Below are positions 9,314 through 18,056 of a stretch of DNA of 64,000 bases, piece by piece. Made by a program: the position numbers and the translations under genes. This stretch comes from Mucilaginibacter sp. JRF (GTDB lineage Bacteria; Bacteroidota; Bacteroidia; Sphingobacteriales; Sphingobacteriaceae): NCBI RefSeq assembly GCF_015223065.1, contig NZ_JADFBY010000001.1, positions 372,001-436,000 on the forward strand. The letters run 5' to 3'. Each line of letters begins with the position of its first letter. Positions within the stretch are counted from its first letter, which is position 1. Under the pieces are notes generated by a model, which saw nothing but the letters and a program-made list of their open reading frames with translations, did not search any database and was not told where the DNA came from.

Positions 9314-9869
9314 TCCTCTTTATCCTTTTTACTGTATCTTTTATCAGCTTGTCGTGCTGCGGTTTTGCAGGGTTGCTGATAGTTTTTGTCGGTTTAAGGT
9401 CTTTTTGTTTTGCCTTTTTAACCGTGTCTTTCACCGCCTTATTAGGCTTTAGTTTAGCCGTATCGCTACTTTGCGGTGGCTTAGGGTTTTGCGGTTTTGG
9501 CTTATTAGGTTTCTGCTGCATTTTCAGATAGACCTTGTTCAGCGAATCTGACCGTTTTTGCAGGTTTTTGCTAACCACATCATAAATTGCCACCAACTGT
9601 TGAATATCCCTGGTATAGTATTTATAGCTGCGGGTAAACTGTGCCGAATCGGTATTATGTTGTTTAAATACCAGCAAATATTTGCCTAAGCCGTATTTAT
9701 ATAAACTGTCGGGCATGCTGGGTATCATAAACAAAGTGCCATTGGCCACGTGTACATCGGTGAGTACATCGGCCATCTGTTTTTCATCTAAAATACCATC
9801 GGGTGTATTATCACCACAAGAACATAAAACAGCCAAAGCTGAAAAAAACAGGATTATATATTTACGCAT
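9297..9869 (-). CDS. DUF4296 lipoprotein
   Basis: The 190-aa protein has a lipoprotein signal (lipobox LCSC, probable lipidated Cys18). A DUF4296-like helical domain (about 25-115) includes the typical MADVLTDVHVANG start. A low-complexity Lys/Pro-rich tail (about 118-190) is very basic. DUF4296 proteins are confined to Bacteroidota and have no known function. The tail may contact the cell wall or nucleic acid, but that is a guess. The gene lies directly upstream of mutS2 and overlaps it. Confidence 0.8.
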   Translation of the reverse strand: MRKYIILFFSALAVLCSCGDNTPDGILDEKQMADVLTDVHVANGTLFMIPSMPDSLYKYGLGKYLLVFKQHNTDSAQFTRSYKYYTRDIQQLVAIYDVVSKNLQKRSDSLNKVYLKMQQKPNKPKPQNPKPPQSSDTAKLKPNKAVKDTVKKAKQKDLKPTKTISNPAKPQHDKLIKDTVKRIKRNAIPK

Positions 9870-9894
9870 TATTTAATTTAGCGGCTTAATTGAG

Positions 9895-9902
9895 CAAAAT
9901 TA
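9895..9902 (-). promoter_or_regulatory. Candidate -7 box for the DUF4296-mutS2 operon
   Basis: On the minus strand this reads TAATTTTG, a match to the Bacteroidota -7 consensus TAnnTTTG. It would give a leader of about 20 nt before the start at 9869. No clear -33 box is seen. Confidence 0.35.
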
Positions 9903-9911
9903 CGTATAAAA

Positions 9912-10601
9912 ATGAGCATTGCAGATAACATACGCGCTTTAAAAAACGAAACAGATGCCATAAATGTTGCGTTGCTGGCCGTATCAAAAACAAAACCTGT
10001 TGAGGATATTATGGAGGCCTACGATGCCGGGCAGCGTTTGTTTGGCGAGAACAACGTGCAGGAGCTTGTAGAAAAGTATGAGCAATTGCCAAAAGATATT
10101 GAGTGGCACCTCATTGGCCACCTGCAAACCAACAAGGTAAAGTACATTGCGTCGTTCATCAGCATGATAGAGGCGGTTGATAGTTTGAAACTTTTACAGG
10201 AGATAAACAAACACGCCCTGAAGAACGACCGTGTGATTGATTGCCTGTTGCAGGTATACATCGCCGATGAAGAAACCAAGTTCGGCCTGCAATATGATGA
10301 GCTGATAGAGCTGCTGCGCGCGCCTGAATTGGCTGAACTAAAGAATATCCGCATACGCGGATTGATGGGTATTGCCACCAATACCGATAGCGAGAAGCAG
10401 ATAAAGGAGGAGTTTTATGAATTGCATACTTTGTTTGATGGTATCAAGCTAACTTATTTCCGTAAGGAGGAGAGCTTTAATGTACTGTCAATGGGTATGT
10501 CGTCAGACTATAAGATAGCCATTGAGCAGGGCAGTAACCTGGTACGCCTGGGCAGCACCGTTTTTGGTAACCGCGTAATTAAACACTGGAAAAACAACTA
10601 A
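9912..10601 (+). CDS. yggS: YggS-family pyridoxal phosphate homeostasis protein
   Basis: The 229-aa single-domain protein has the fold-type III (alanine-racemase-like) PLP barrel. The PLP-binding Lys26 is in AVSKTKP, GHLQTNK follows at about residue 73, and the phosphate-binding region is GMSSDYKIAIEQG near 196. Family members (YggS, PROSC/PLPBP) bind PLP without catalysis and buffer the B6 pool. It is the first gene of a tight same-strand run with GNAT, DUF3298 and aspartate kinase genes (gaps 6, 13 and 3 bases). It is divergent from DUF4296 across 42 bases. Confidence 0.93.
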   Translation: MSIADNIRALKNETDAINVALLAVSKTKPVEDIMEAYDAGQRLFGENNVQELVEKYEQLPKDIEWHLIGHLQTNKVKYIASFISMIEAVDSLKLLQEINKHALKNDRVIDCLLQVYIADEETKFGLQYDELIELLRAPELAELKNIRIRGLMGIATNTDSEKQIKEEFYELHTLFDGIKLTYFRKEESFNVLSMGMSSDYKIAIEQGSNLVRLGSTVFGNRVIKHWKNN

Positions 10602-10607
10602 GCCGCC

Positions 10608-11075
10608 ATGAACTTGCATTTACGAGTAGCCATTAAGGCTGATTGCCGCCGTATTTTAGAGTTGGTTAACGAGTTAGCCCTGTACGAGCGCGCCCCGCAG
10701 GAGGTTACCATAACCCTTGATGAACTGGAGGAGGCCGGCTTTGGTGCCAAACCGGTATGGAAGGCCTTTGTTGCCGAGATTGACGGGCTGATAGTAGGCT
10801 TTGCTTTGTACTATGTTCGTTTTTCTACATGGAAGGGTTGCCGCCTGTATCTGGAAGATTTTTATGTTACCGAAACCATGCGTGGCCGTGGTTTGGGCAA
10901 AATATTGTTCGATCGTATTGTACAGGAGGCGCAGGAGCTTGGCTTTAACGGCATGAGCTGGCAGGTGCTTGACTGGAACGAACCTGCCATTAATTTTTAT
11001 AATAAATATAACGCCGCTATTGAGGCCGGCTGGTTAAATGCATCGTTAAGTAAAGAACAATTGCTCAACTTTTAG
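10608..11075 (+). CDS. GNAT family N-acetyltransferase (diamine acetyltransferase-like)
   Basis: The 155-aa protein is a single GNAT domain. The acetyl-CoA binding motif RGRGLGK lies near residue 95, after the strand LYLEDFYV, and a C-terminal WNEPAINFYNKY segment is typical of spermidine/diamine acetyltransferase (SSAT-like) members. It transfers acetyl from acetyl-CoA to an amine. The SSAT-like subfamily suggests polyamines or a thialysine-like substrate, but this is not proven by sequence. It is cytoplasmic and lies 6 bases after yggS in the same operon. Confidence 0.88.
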   Translation: MNLHLRVAIKADCRRILELVNELALYERAPQEVTITLDELEEAGFGAKPVWKAFVAEIDGLIVGFALYYVRFSTWKGCRLYLEDFYVTETMRGRGLGKILFDRIVQEAQELGFNGMSWQVLDWNEPAINFYNKYNAAIEAGWLNASLSKEQLLNF

Positions 11076-11088
11076 GGTTATTATCAGC

Positions 11089-11901
11089 ATGAGAACATTA
11101 CACTACCTTACCGTAATTGCAGCCATGCTAACCACGCTTGCATCGTGCCAGTGGGGCGATAAACATGTTGAACAAAAAGATGCCATATTTAGGGACACGC
11201 TGCATTATGAGTACAAAACCATAAACCAGCACGCGGCAGATTGCGGACAGAAACCCGATAGTACCTGCACGCACTTTAATGTAAAGTATCCTGAATTTGC
11301 CGGGCAACCTAAGTTAAATGATAGTGTTCAGCATAAGTTATTGGTGCTGTTTGCTTACGATGGTAAAACAGATAGTAGCCTTAACGCCTATGCCAAACGT
11401 TTTTTAGGAGATTACGAAACCTTTAAAAAGGAAAACCCTGATACCAAAATGTACTTTGAGATGGATAGCCATGCCAGCGTAGTGCATCAGGACTCGAACC
11501 TGGTGGCTATTGAGGTTGCTGGTTATACCTTTCAGGGTGGGGCGCATGGTGCCAGTACAACGGCTTATATTAACTGGGATACGCATACCAATAAGGATCT
11601 GACGCTGGATGATCTGCTGATTGATGGCTACAGCGCTAAGCTTAATGCCATTGCCGAAAAAATATTCAGAAAGAACGAAAATTTAAGCGACAAGGCTTCA
11701 TTAGCTAACAATTACTTTTTTGAGAATGATAAATTTGCGCTGAACAAAAATTTTATGGTATCGCCGTTAGGCTTAAAGTTTTTGTACAACCAGTACGAGA
11801 TAAAACCTTATGCCGCCGGGCAAACGGAATTGCTTGTGCCGTTTGAGCAAATTAAACCACTGTTACGGCCTAATACCGTAATAACACAATACGCTAAATA
11901 A
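11089..11901 (+). CDS. DUF3298/DUF4163 (RsiV-like) lipoprotein
   Basis: The 270-aa exported lipoprotein has a lipobox ending LASC (Cys20). A DUF4163-like N-terminal part covers about 35-150, and a DUF3298 domain (about 155-265) contains GGAHGASTTAYINWD. The same pair forms the extracellular part of Bacillus RsiV, which binds lysozyme. In Bacteroidota, stand-alone lipoproteins of this type are common and unassigned. It is embedded in the yggS-aspartate kinase run, 13 bases after GNAT and 3 before the kinase. This suggests cotranscription rather than shared function. Confidence 0.8.
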   Translation: MRTLHYLTVIAAMLTTLASCQWGDKHVEQKDAIFRDTLHYEYKTINQHAADCGQKPDSTCTHFNVKYPEFAGQPKLNDSVQHKLLVLFAYDGKTDSSLNAYAKRFLGDYETFKKENPDTKMYFEMDSHASVVHQDSNLVAIEVAGYTFQGGAHGASTTAYINWDTHTNKDLTLDDLLIDGYSAKLNAIAEKIFRKNENLSDKASLANNYFFENDKFALNKNFMVSPLGLKFLYNQYEIKPYAAGQTELLVPFEQIKPLLRPNTVITQYAK

Positions 11902-11904
11902 TAA

Positions 11905-13161
11905 ATGCTTGTATTTAAATTCGGAGGCGCTTCGGTAAAGGATGCTGAGGGTATTAAAAACCTTGGCCGCATAGTTAAACAATATGAAGCGCAGCAACTG
12001 CTTGTTGTGGTATCGGCAATGGGTAAAACCACCAACGCGCTTGAGGATCTTACCCGTGCCTACGTGGAGCAGCGTGATGATATGCACGATGTTTACGAGG
12101 CTATCAAGGCCTATCACTTCAACATCATGTCGGAGTTGTTTGATGCCGAGCACCCGGTGTTTGATGATATACAAAATACCTTTGTTGAGATAGACTGGAC
12201 GATAGAGGACGAACCGCATGACGACTTTGATTTTATTTACGATCAGATAGTATCCATCGGCGAACTGGTATCAACCCGTATTGTTAACGCTTATTTAGCC
12301 GATGCCGGCTTAACCAGCAAGTGGGTTGATGTACGCAGTTACGTACATACCGATAATACCTACCGCGAGGGTATTGTTGATTGGCCGCGTACATGCGAAG
12401 CCATAGAGCAGGGTATACCACCATTATTGCAAAAAGGCATTGTAGTTACCCAGGGCTTTTTAGGCGGCACATCCGAAAATTTTACAACCACGCTGGGCCG
12501 TGAAGGGTCGGACTATACCGCATCCATCTTCGCATCGTGCCTAAAGGCCGAATCGGTTACCACCTGGAAAGATGTACCCGGCATTCTGAATGCCGACCCT
12601 AAGCTGTTTGCTGATACAGTGAAGTTTGATGAGCTCAGCTATAACGAGGCCATCGAGATGACGTATTATGGTGCCACGGTTATCCACCCCAAAACAATCA
12701 AGCCGCTACAAAACGCGGATATACCCCTGCTGGTAAAGTCATTCAATCAGCCTGATGCTCCGGGTACGGTGATAAAAGAGGGTGTAGTGCCAGTATTTAC
12801 CAAACCGGTTATCATTTTAAAGAAGGATCAGGTATTGGTATCTATCTCCACAAAGGATTATTCGTTTATAACCGAAGATCACCTGAGTGGCATATTTGCC
12901 ATATTCGCCAAACATCACGTAAAAACTAATGTGTTGCAAACCTCAGCCCTCAGCTTTTCGGTTTGTATCGATCTGAATACCGAGCGATTTGAGGGACTGG
13001 TAAATGATCTGAAACAAGAGTTCAAAGTAAAATATAACGATGGGCTTAGCCTGCTTACCTTAAGGCACTACAAGAACAGTTCAATTGAGCCGTACGTTGC
13101 CGGTAAGGAGGTGTTGCTTGAACAGCAAAGCCGAAATACAGCGCAGTTCGTTCTTCGCTAA
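11905..13161 (+). CDS. lysC: Aspartate kinase (monofunctional)
   Basis: The 418-aa cytoplasmic enzyme phosphorylates L-aspartate, the first step to Lys, Thr, Met and diaminopimelate. The N-terminal amino-acid kinase domain begins KFGGASV (residues 5-11), with TTLGREGSDYTAS near 192 and ATVIHPKT near 255. The C-terminal ACT region (about 305-400) is shorter than the double ACT domain of classical LysC, and no homoserine dehydrogenase domain follows. The ATG is 3 bases after the DUF3298 stop codon, so translation is probably coupled. A strong terminator follows immediately. The symbol lysC is used by convention for the single-function enzyme. Confidence 0.93.
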   Translation: MLVFKFGGASVKDAEGIKNLGRIVKQYEAQQLLVVVSAMGKTTNALEDLTRAYVEQRDDMHDVYEAIKAYHFNIMSELFDAEHPVFDDIQNTFVEIDWTIEDEPHDDFDFIYDQIVSIGELVSTRIVNAYLADAGLTSKWVDVRSYVHTDNTYREGIVDWPRTCEAIEQGIPPLLQKGIVVTQGFLGGTSENFTTTLGREGSDYTASIFASCLKAESVTTWKDVPGILNADPKLFADTVKFDELSYNEAIEMTYYGATVIHPKTIKPLQNADIPLLVKSFNQPDAPGTVIKEGVVPVFTKPVIILKKDQVLVSISTKDYSFITEDHLSGIFAIFAKHHVKTNVLQTSALSFSVCIDLNTERFEGLVNDLKQEFKVKYNDGLSLLTLRHYKNSSIEPYVAGKEVLLEQQSRNTAQFVLR

Positions 13162-13164
13162 ACA

Positions 13165-13199
13165 AAAAATGCCCGGCACAATAAGTACCGGGCATTTTT
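13165..13199. terminator. Bidirectional terminator after aspartate kinase
   Basis: Perfect 12-bp arms AAAAATGCCCGG (13165-13176) and CCGGGCATTTTT (13188-13199) lie between the convergent aspartate kinase and DUF4920 genes. The A-tract and T-tract serve both strands. Confidence 0.9.
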
Positions 13200-13221
13200 A
13201 TTTAATTATGTATGCTGATGC

Positions 13222-13695
13222 TTAATCCATCACCAACACACCATCGGCCATTATCTGGATGTCCTTTTTCGGTTGGGTTATTTTAGCGATTTCCTCTTTG
13301 CTTTTACCCGCGTCAGCAGCAAAGTGCTGTAAGCGTTCAACCGGTATGGTTTTTACTTTGGCAGTACCGCCAACCACTACAGTTTTGCCAACTATGTTTT
13401 GCGGCATAAAAAAGGCGTAGTCGGTAAAGCGCACCATAATAGGCGATCCGCTTGGCTGGGTAAGGGTCATGAAACAGCCTTTCTTTTTACAAACCTCAAC
13501 CACTTTGCCGGTTATTTTACCCTGATAAACAGAGTCTTTTGCCAGTTTGGTATTCAATTCAGTAAGTTGAATGGCATTGGCAGCGTTGATTTTATCGCCA
13601 TAGGTTACACCCGGAGCGGCCGGGGTAATTTCGTCTTGCGCAAAGCTTGCTATACTAATGAATAAGCTGGCTGCAAGTAAAAACAATGTTTTCAT
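13222..13695 (-). CDS. DUF4920 periplasmic protein
   Basis: The 157-aa secreted protein has a signal peptide ending near ASFAQ (about residue 20). The DUF4920 domain (about 30-155) begins VTYGDKI and contains a compact OB-like core with KGCFMTL and a conserved Cys pair (VCKKKGC). The family occurs mainly in Bacteroidota; its function is unknown. The Cys pair and a following acidic/Met-containing region could bind metal or heme, which is only inference. It is divergent from YitT and convergent with aspartate kinase. Confidence 0.8.
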   Translation of the reverse strand: MKTLFLLAASLFISIASFAQDEITPAAPGVTYGDKINAANAIQLTELNTKLAKDSVYQGKITGKVVEVCKKKGCFMTLTQPSGSPIMVRFTDYAFFMPQNIVGKTVVVGGTAKVKTIPVERLQHFAADAGKSKEEIAKITQPKKDIQIMADGVLVMD

Positions 13696-13719
13696 AAATA
13701 CTTAGTAAATAGTTTAATA

Positions 13720-13727
13720 CAAAGGTA
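13720..13727 (-). promoter_or_regulatory. Candidate -7 box for the DUF4920 gene
   Basis: The minus strand reads TACCTTTG, a full match to TAnnTTTG, about 25 bases upstream of the DUF4920 start codon. A leader of roughly 18 nt would result. Confidence 0.5.
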
Positions 13728-13774
13728 ACAAAATTTAAGAATGGCTTTTAGGCTCAAAAAAGTTATATTTGGGA

Positions 13775-14653
13775 ATGAAGAAAATGTCTACCTTCTCTAA
13801 AAGGACCATTATCAACAATACCATTCTTATTATTCTGGGTATTATTTCTGCAACTTTCGGACTAAAAGGATTTTTGTTATCAAGCCACTTTATTGATGGC
13901 GGGGTAACCGGTATTTCTATGCTGCTCTCAAATATTTTTGATATCCCTATCGCCATACTCATATTTGTTATTAATGTGCCTTTCCTTTGGTTGGGTTATA
14001 ATAAGCTGGGTACACTTTTCGCTGTAAAAAGTACGGCCGCTATTGCCGGGTTATCCTTAGCGCTGGCGTTTATTAACGTGCCCGATGTTACGTCGGACAA
14101 GTTATTGACCGCGGTATTCGGCGGTTTATTTATCGGTATAGGTATCGCCCTGGCTATCAGGGGAGGTGCGGTGCTTGATGGTACCGAGATTGCCGCTCTG
14201 CTGGTAAGTAAAAAAGCGCAGGTAGTAAAGGTTAACGACGTTATTTTGATCTTCAATGTGATCATCTTCATTACCGCGGCTAAGTTTTTAGGTGTTGAAT
14301 CGGCTTTATATTCCATCCTCACTTACCTGGCGGCATCCAAAATGATAGATGTGATACTCAACGGTTTGGAACAATACACAGGCATCACCGTAATATCAAC
14401 CAAAAGCGAACTGATACGCCGCATCATCACCAACCAGCTTGGCCGTGGTGTTACCATTTACCAGGGCAAAAGCGGCTACGGTAAGGATGGTGAGATCAAC
14501 GATACCCGCGATATTGTTTTCACTGTGGCTACCCGCCTCGAAGTGCCATCCATAAAACAGGTGATTTTAGAGGTTGACCCCAAGGCATTCATCGTACAAC
14601 AAAGTATTGAGGATACCACCGGCGGCTTGTTGAAACGCAAAGGGCTGCACTAA
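13775..14653 (+). CDS. YitT family membrane protein (DUF2179 C-terminal domain)
   Basis: About 290 aa. Five or six hydrophobic helices fill the N-terminal two thirds, including a Gly-rich segment GGLFIGIGIALAIRGGAVLDGTE. A soluble DUF2179 domain (about 210-285) follows, with GRGVTIYQGKSGYGK. YitT/YczE-type proteins are inner-membrane proteins of unknown transport or signalling role. ATG 13775 was chosen over the TTG at 13769. A TAnnTTTG match (TATATTTG, 13764-13771) overlaps this region, so if it is the promoter then translation would begin at ATG 13784. The gene stands alone, divergent from DUF4920. Confidence 0.88.
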   Translation: MKKMSTFSKRTIINNTILIILGIISATFGLKGFLLSSHFIDGGVTGISMLLSNIFDIPIAILIFVINVPFLWLGYNKLGTLFAVKSTAAIAGLSLALAFINVPDVTSDKLLTAVFGGLFIGIGIALAIRGGAVLDGTEIAALLVSKKAQVVKVNDVILIFNVIIFITAAKFLGVESALYSILTYLAASKMIDVILNGLEQYTGITVISTKSELIRRIITNQLGRGVTIYQGKSGYGKDGEINDTRDIVFTVATRLEVPSIKQVILEVDPKAFIVQQSIEDTTGGLLKRKGLH

Positions 14654-14671
14654 CCAATATTAATTATACCG

Positions 14672-15475
14672 ATGAAGATCATCCTTGCCCTGTTTGCCGC
14701 GTTATTTACAGGTAATATATTATACGGGCAGGTGGTTGAAGGTACAGTAACCGATGCCCAAAATGGACAGCCATTGCCATACGTTAACGTTGGCATTATG
14801 GGTAAGGCTACAGGCACCGTTACTAACGATAAAGGCCAATATAAAATTGACCTTAAAGGTAGTACCAACGATACCGTTAAAGTATCAATGATAGGCTATA
14901 AGCCACAGTTAATGCTATCAGCGGTGTTTGTATCCGGCGGTAAGGTAGTACGTTTGGAGCCGGATAACATCAAACTAAAAGAGGTTACGGTTAAACCTAA
15001 AAAGTGGAAAAAGGCCATATTGGGTAATACCACCAAATCCAAATCATCAAATTCAGGATTTTCAAGCAGCAGGTTGGGGCACGAGTTAGGGCGCATCATC
15101 AAAATAAAGCGTTCGCCTACATACCTTAAAAGGTTCAATGCATCCATATCATCAGGCCCTGTTGATTCTGTTAAGCTACGACTGAACTTTTACAGCATCA
15201 AAAATGGCCTGCCCGATCAAATTTTGCAGCATCAGAATATTTTTGTGACCGTACATCGTGACGACGAGCAGATCAGTATAAACCTTGAACCGTATAATAT
15301 TTATGTGGAGGATGATTTTTTGGTAAGCCTGGAGTGGATACAATCGGCACGGGGCGGCATCATGTTCTCATCAAGCTTTTTAAGCGGGCCATTCATCTGG
15401 CGCGAAACCAGCCAGGCGCACTGGGAGCGGGTAGGGGTTGGCGGCTTAGGCTTTAATGTAGAGGTTGAATACTAA
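14672..15475 (+). CDS. Carboxypeptidase-regulatory-like domain protein
   Basis: The 267-aa exported protein has a signal peptide ending near LYGQ (about residue 20). A CarboxypepD_reg-like beta-sandwich (about 24-105) shows GTVTDAQNGQPLPYVNVGI and SMIGYKP. This is the domain often found at the N-terminus of TonB receptors, but here there is no plug or barrel. The remaining 160 residues form an unassigned beta-rich region. Such proteins are frequent in Bacteroidota envelopes and have no defined activity. The gene starts 18 bases after YitT, possibly in the same transcript, and ends at a terminator. Confidence 0.82.
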   Translation: MKIILALFAALFTGNILYGQVVEGTVTDAQNGQPLPYVNVGIMGKATGTVTNDKGQYKIDLKGSTNDTVKVSMIGYKPQLMLSAVFVSGGKVVRLEPDNIKLKEVTVKPKKWKKAILGNTTKSKSSNSGFSSSRLGHELGRIIKIKRSPTYLKRFNASISSGPVDSVKLRLNFYSIKNGLPDQILQHQNIFVTVHRDDEQISINLEPYNIYVEDDFLVSLEWIQSARGGIMFSSSFLSGPFIWRETSQAHWERVGVGGLGFNVEVEY

Positions 15476-15476
15476 A

Positions 15477-15510
15477 ATAGCCGCACTTTTGGTACGGCTA
15501 TCTATATATT
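15477..15510. terminator. Terminator between convergent genes
   Basis: Arms ATAGCCG (15477-15483) and CGGCTAT (15495-15501) are followed by a T-rich stretch on the plus strand and preceded by AAAA, so the hairpin could act in both directions. Confidence 0.65.
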
Positions 15511-15524
15511 TTATGTGATCAGTA

Positions 15525-15914
15525 TTAAAACTGCTTACGCGGGCGACGTGGGCGATTGCCATCATTGTTACCGTACGATGGCGAACCATGACGTTCAACC
15601 TTAGCGTAAGTGGGTGTACGGAAACCACCGCCACCCGGGCGTTGTGGTCTGCGTGCCGGTGCCGACGCGTCTTCGGGCGGTACAATATTTATCTTTAGCT
15701 CCTTATCGCCATAGGGGGTTCCTTGCAGGGCTTCCATTATACGCTCGGCACCTTCAGTATCTGTTATCTCTAAAAATGAATATCCTTTTGATTTTCTGGT
15801 TTGTCTGTCGCGCACCATTTTAATAGTGGCTACCTGCCCATAAGGGCTCACAAGCTGCACCAGTTGCAGTTCGTCCATATTTAGCGGGTGCCCGCCAATA
15901 AATAGTTTGACCAT
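15525..15914 (-). CDS. RRM-type RNA-binding protein
   Basis: The 129-aa cytoplasmic protein has one RNA recognition motif (about 2-80), with RNP2 as KLFIGGH and RNP1 as SKGYSFLEI. A basic Arg/Pro/Gly-rich tail (about 85-129) contains RRPQRPGGGG and RRPRKQF. Similar short RRM proteins occur in Bacteroidota and cyanobacteria and bind single-stranded RNA. In Bacteroides a related family affects global carbohydrate-gene expression. Which RNAs this copy binds cannot be seen. It is a single-gene unit, convergent with the gene before it. Confidence 0.9.
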   Translation of the reverse strand: MVKLFIGGHPLNMDELQLVQLVSPYGQVATIKMVRDRQTRKSKGYSFLEITDTEGAERIMEALQGTPYGDKELKINIVPPEDASAPARRPQRPGGGGFRTPTYAKVERHGSPSYGNNDGNRPRRPRKQF

Positions 15915-16211
15915 TGCTTTTTCTAAAAAATTGAGTAGATGTTAGTTCAAATATATGTATTTGTTATCAAAACGTAAATACCATTAAATAGGTATTTTAT
16001 ATAGCTGAGAAATTGTAACACTTAATTGCCCGCAGTGTTTTGCTGGTTGTGACATATATTAACTATATGTGGTTAATATAATACAAATAAAGGTTAAAAT
16101 TATACAAGGGGTTTTAAATAAATAAGATCACTTTTATGATATGCGGATTGCTCAGCATTTATTAAGCAATCGATTGCAAAAGGCCTTCAGCGCAAAAACA
16201 TTATAAACCGA
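15915..16211. other. AT-rich divergent intergenic region
   Basis: The 297 bases separate the RRM gene (minus) from the DUF1080 operon (plus). A minus-strand TATATTTG at 15948-15955 could be the RRM -7 box. A small hairpin GATTGCT/AGCAATC spans 16146-16171 in the likely leader of the DUF1080 gene. No ORF or RNA gene was recognised. Confidence 0.4.
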
Positions 16212-18047
16212 ATGAATAAAAGTAAACGCATTATATGTGGTGTACACATGGCTATATGCTTATGTAGCACTTTCACAGTAAAGGCACAAACAGACGGGCA
16301 GCTTAATAAGCTTCCGTTAACTGATCTGTCGGCCTTTAAACCCGCTAAAAGCTGGCAAATTGCAGGCGATGTTTTTATGGAACCCGATAAACCTAATAAC
16401 GTGAAGACGGTAAAAGGATCGGGAGTGCTGGTCAATATCTCCGACGATAAAAAACGCGGTCAAGATCTTTTATTCAATCTGCAACATGGCGACATTGACC
16501 TCGAGATGGATTACATGATGGCCCGGGGCTCAAACTCAGGTATCTATCTGCAAGGTTTGTATGAGATACAGTTACTGGATAGCTGGGGCGTAACCGATGC
16601 CCGTGCGGGCGATAATGGCGGCATTTACGAGCGTTGGGATGATACCAAACCCGAAGGGCAGCAAGGCTATGATGGCCATGCCCCACGGCAAAATGTAACC
16701 CGTGCACCGGGCGTGTGGCAGCATATCAAAATATCTTTCCAGGCACCAAAGTTTGATGCATCCGGCAAAAAAACAGCTAATGCACGTATATTATTGGTTG
16801 AGTTGAATGGCATCAAAATACAGGAGGATGTTGAACTATCAGGCCCAACACGTGGCGCGCTTAGTCAGCAGGAAACCGCTTCGGGGCCATTGCGCTTGCA
16901 GGGCGATCATGGGTCGGTAGCTTTCCGTAACATTAGCTATACCATTTTTGATAAACCACGGCCGGAGTTGCTGAATCTGGCATACGCTGTTTATACGGGT
17001 AAGTTTGATGGCGAGCCTGATTACAAAACCGCTAAGCCTGAAGCTAAAGGCACATCGGTATTGCTGTCATCAAACGTTAGCGCGCTGCAAAACGATTTTT
17101 TGATACACTATACAGGCGAAATTAAAGTGACCAACCCCGGCGAATACACCTTTAACCTGAGTGTACCCGGCGGCAGCGGTGTTATGCGGGTGGGTGGAAA
17201 CATTGCTGTTCCGCTGAAGGATAACCGCAGTACGGGTAAGATCACTTTAAAGGAAGGGACAACGCCGTTCGATCTGTATTATGCCAAGGTAGTGGATTGG
17301 GCTAAGCCCGCGCTGGCGCTATCAGTTTCAGGGCCGGGCGTACGTGAGGCTTTATTGAGCGATGCCAACGTGATATCGAACGATATGATCGACCCGATAC
17401 TCATCAACGTTACGGGCAAAAACTCTTTGCTGCGTTGTTTTATCGATCTGAAGGATGGCAAGCGCGTTACCCATGCCATCAACATAGGCAGCAGCGCCCA
17501 GGTACATTATACTTACGATGCTGATAACGGCATGCTGGTACAATTATGGCGCGGCGGTTTTTTAGATGCCACCCCGATGTGGCACGAGCGTGGCGACGGA
17601 TCATCGCGCGCTACGGGTTATGCCCTGCAATTTGGCAGCGCCATGCCCGCTATTGAAATGCTGGACAACGCACAAACCGCATGGGGAACCGACACCGCAG
17701 GTACCGGATTTAAACCCGGCGGCTATAAACTGGATAAGGATAAGCAACCCACCTTTAGATATGCCATTTATGGTACCCAGGTAACCGACGCTACCACCGT
17801 GCTTGATGGCGGCCACGGTATTGAACGCACCGTTGAAATTGCCCAACCTAAAGATAAATTGTACCTGCGCTTATTAGCGGCAGACAAGATAGACGAGATA
17901 GGTAAGGGCTGGTATTATGTTAACGATAAGGCCTATTACCTGCACCTGAATGATGAAAGCGCAAAACCCATCATTCGCGATAGCGGGGGTAAAAAGGAGT
18001 TGATAGTGCTTATGGGCAAAAAAGTAACCTATTCCATACTTTTTTAA
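16212..18047 (+). CDS. DUF1080 (3-keto-disaccharide hydrolase-type) protein with PA14-like domain
   Basis: The 611-aa secreted protein has a signal peptide ending near TVKAQ. The N-terminal DUF1080 concanavalin-like domain (about 30-250) includes RGSNSGIYLQGLYEIQLLD and GGIYERW, and a PA14-like beta-domain (about 255-400) follows. The last 200 residues are an unassigned beta-rich region. DUF1080 domains cleave 3-keto-glycosides after another enzyme has oxidised the sugar. It is the first gene of a three-gene run (gaps 9 and 12 bases) with a propeller-cytochrome c protein and a second DUF1080 protein, which fits an oxidise-then-cleave scheme in the periplasm. The true substrate is unknown. Confidence 0.82.
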   Translation: MNKSKRIICGVHMAICLCSTFTVKAQTDGQLNKLPLTDLSAFKPAKSWQIAGDVFMEPDKPNNVKTVKGSGVLVNISDDKKRGQDLLFNLQHGDIDLEMDYMMARGSNSGIYLQGLYEIQLLDSWGVTDARAGDNGGIYERWDDTKPEGQQGYDGHAPRQNVTRAPGVWQHIKISFQAPKFDASGKKTANARILLVELNGIKIQEDVELSGPTRGALSQQETASGPLRLQGDHGSVAFRNISYTIFDKPRPELLNLAYAVYTGKFDGEPDYKTAKPEAKGTSVLLSSNVSALQNDFLIHYTGEIKVTNPGEYTFNLSVPGGSGVMRVGGNIAVPLKDNRSTGKITLKEGTTPFDLYYAKVVDWAKPALALSVSGPGVREALLSDANVISNDMIDPILINVTGKNSLLRCFIDLKDGKRVTHAINIGSSAQVHYTYDADNGMLVQLWRGGFLDATPMWHERGDGSSRATGYALQFGSAMPAIEMLDNAQTAWGTDTAGTGFKPGGYKLDKDKQPTFRYAIYGTQVTDATTVLDGGHGIERTVEIAQPKDKLYLRLLAADKIDEIGKGWYYVNDKAYYLHLNDESAKPIIRDSGGKKELIVLMGKKVTYSILF

Positions 18048-18056
18048 TTAAGAACA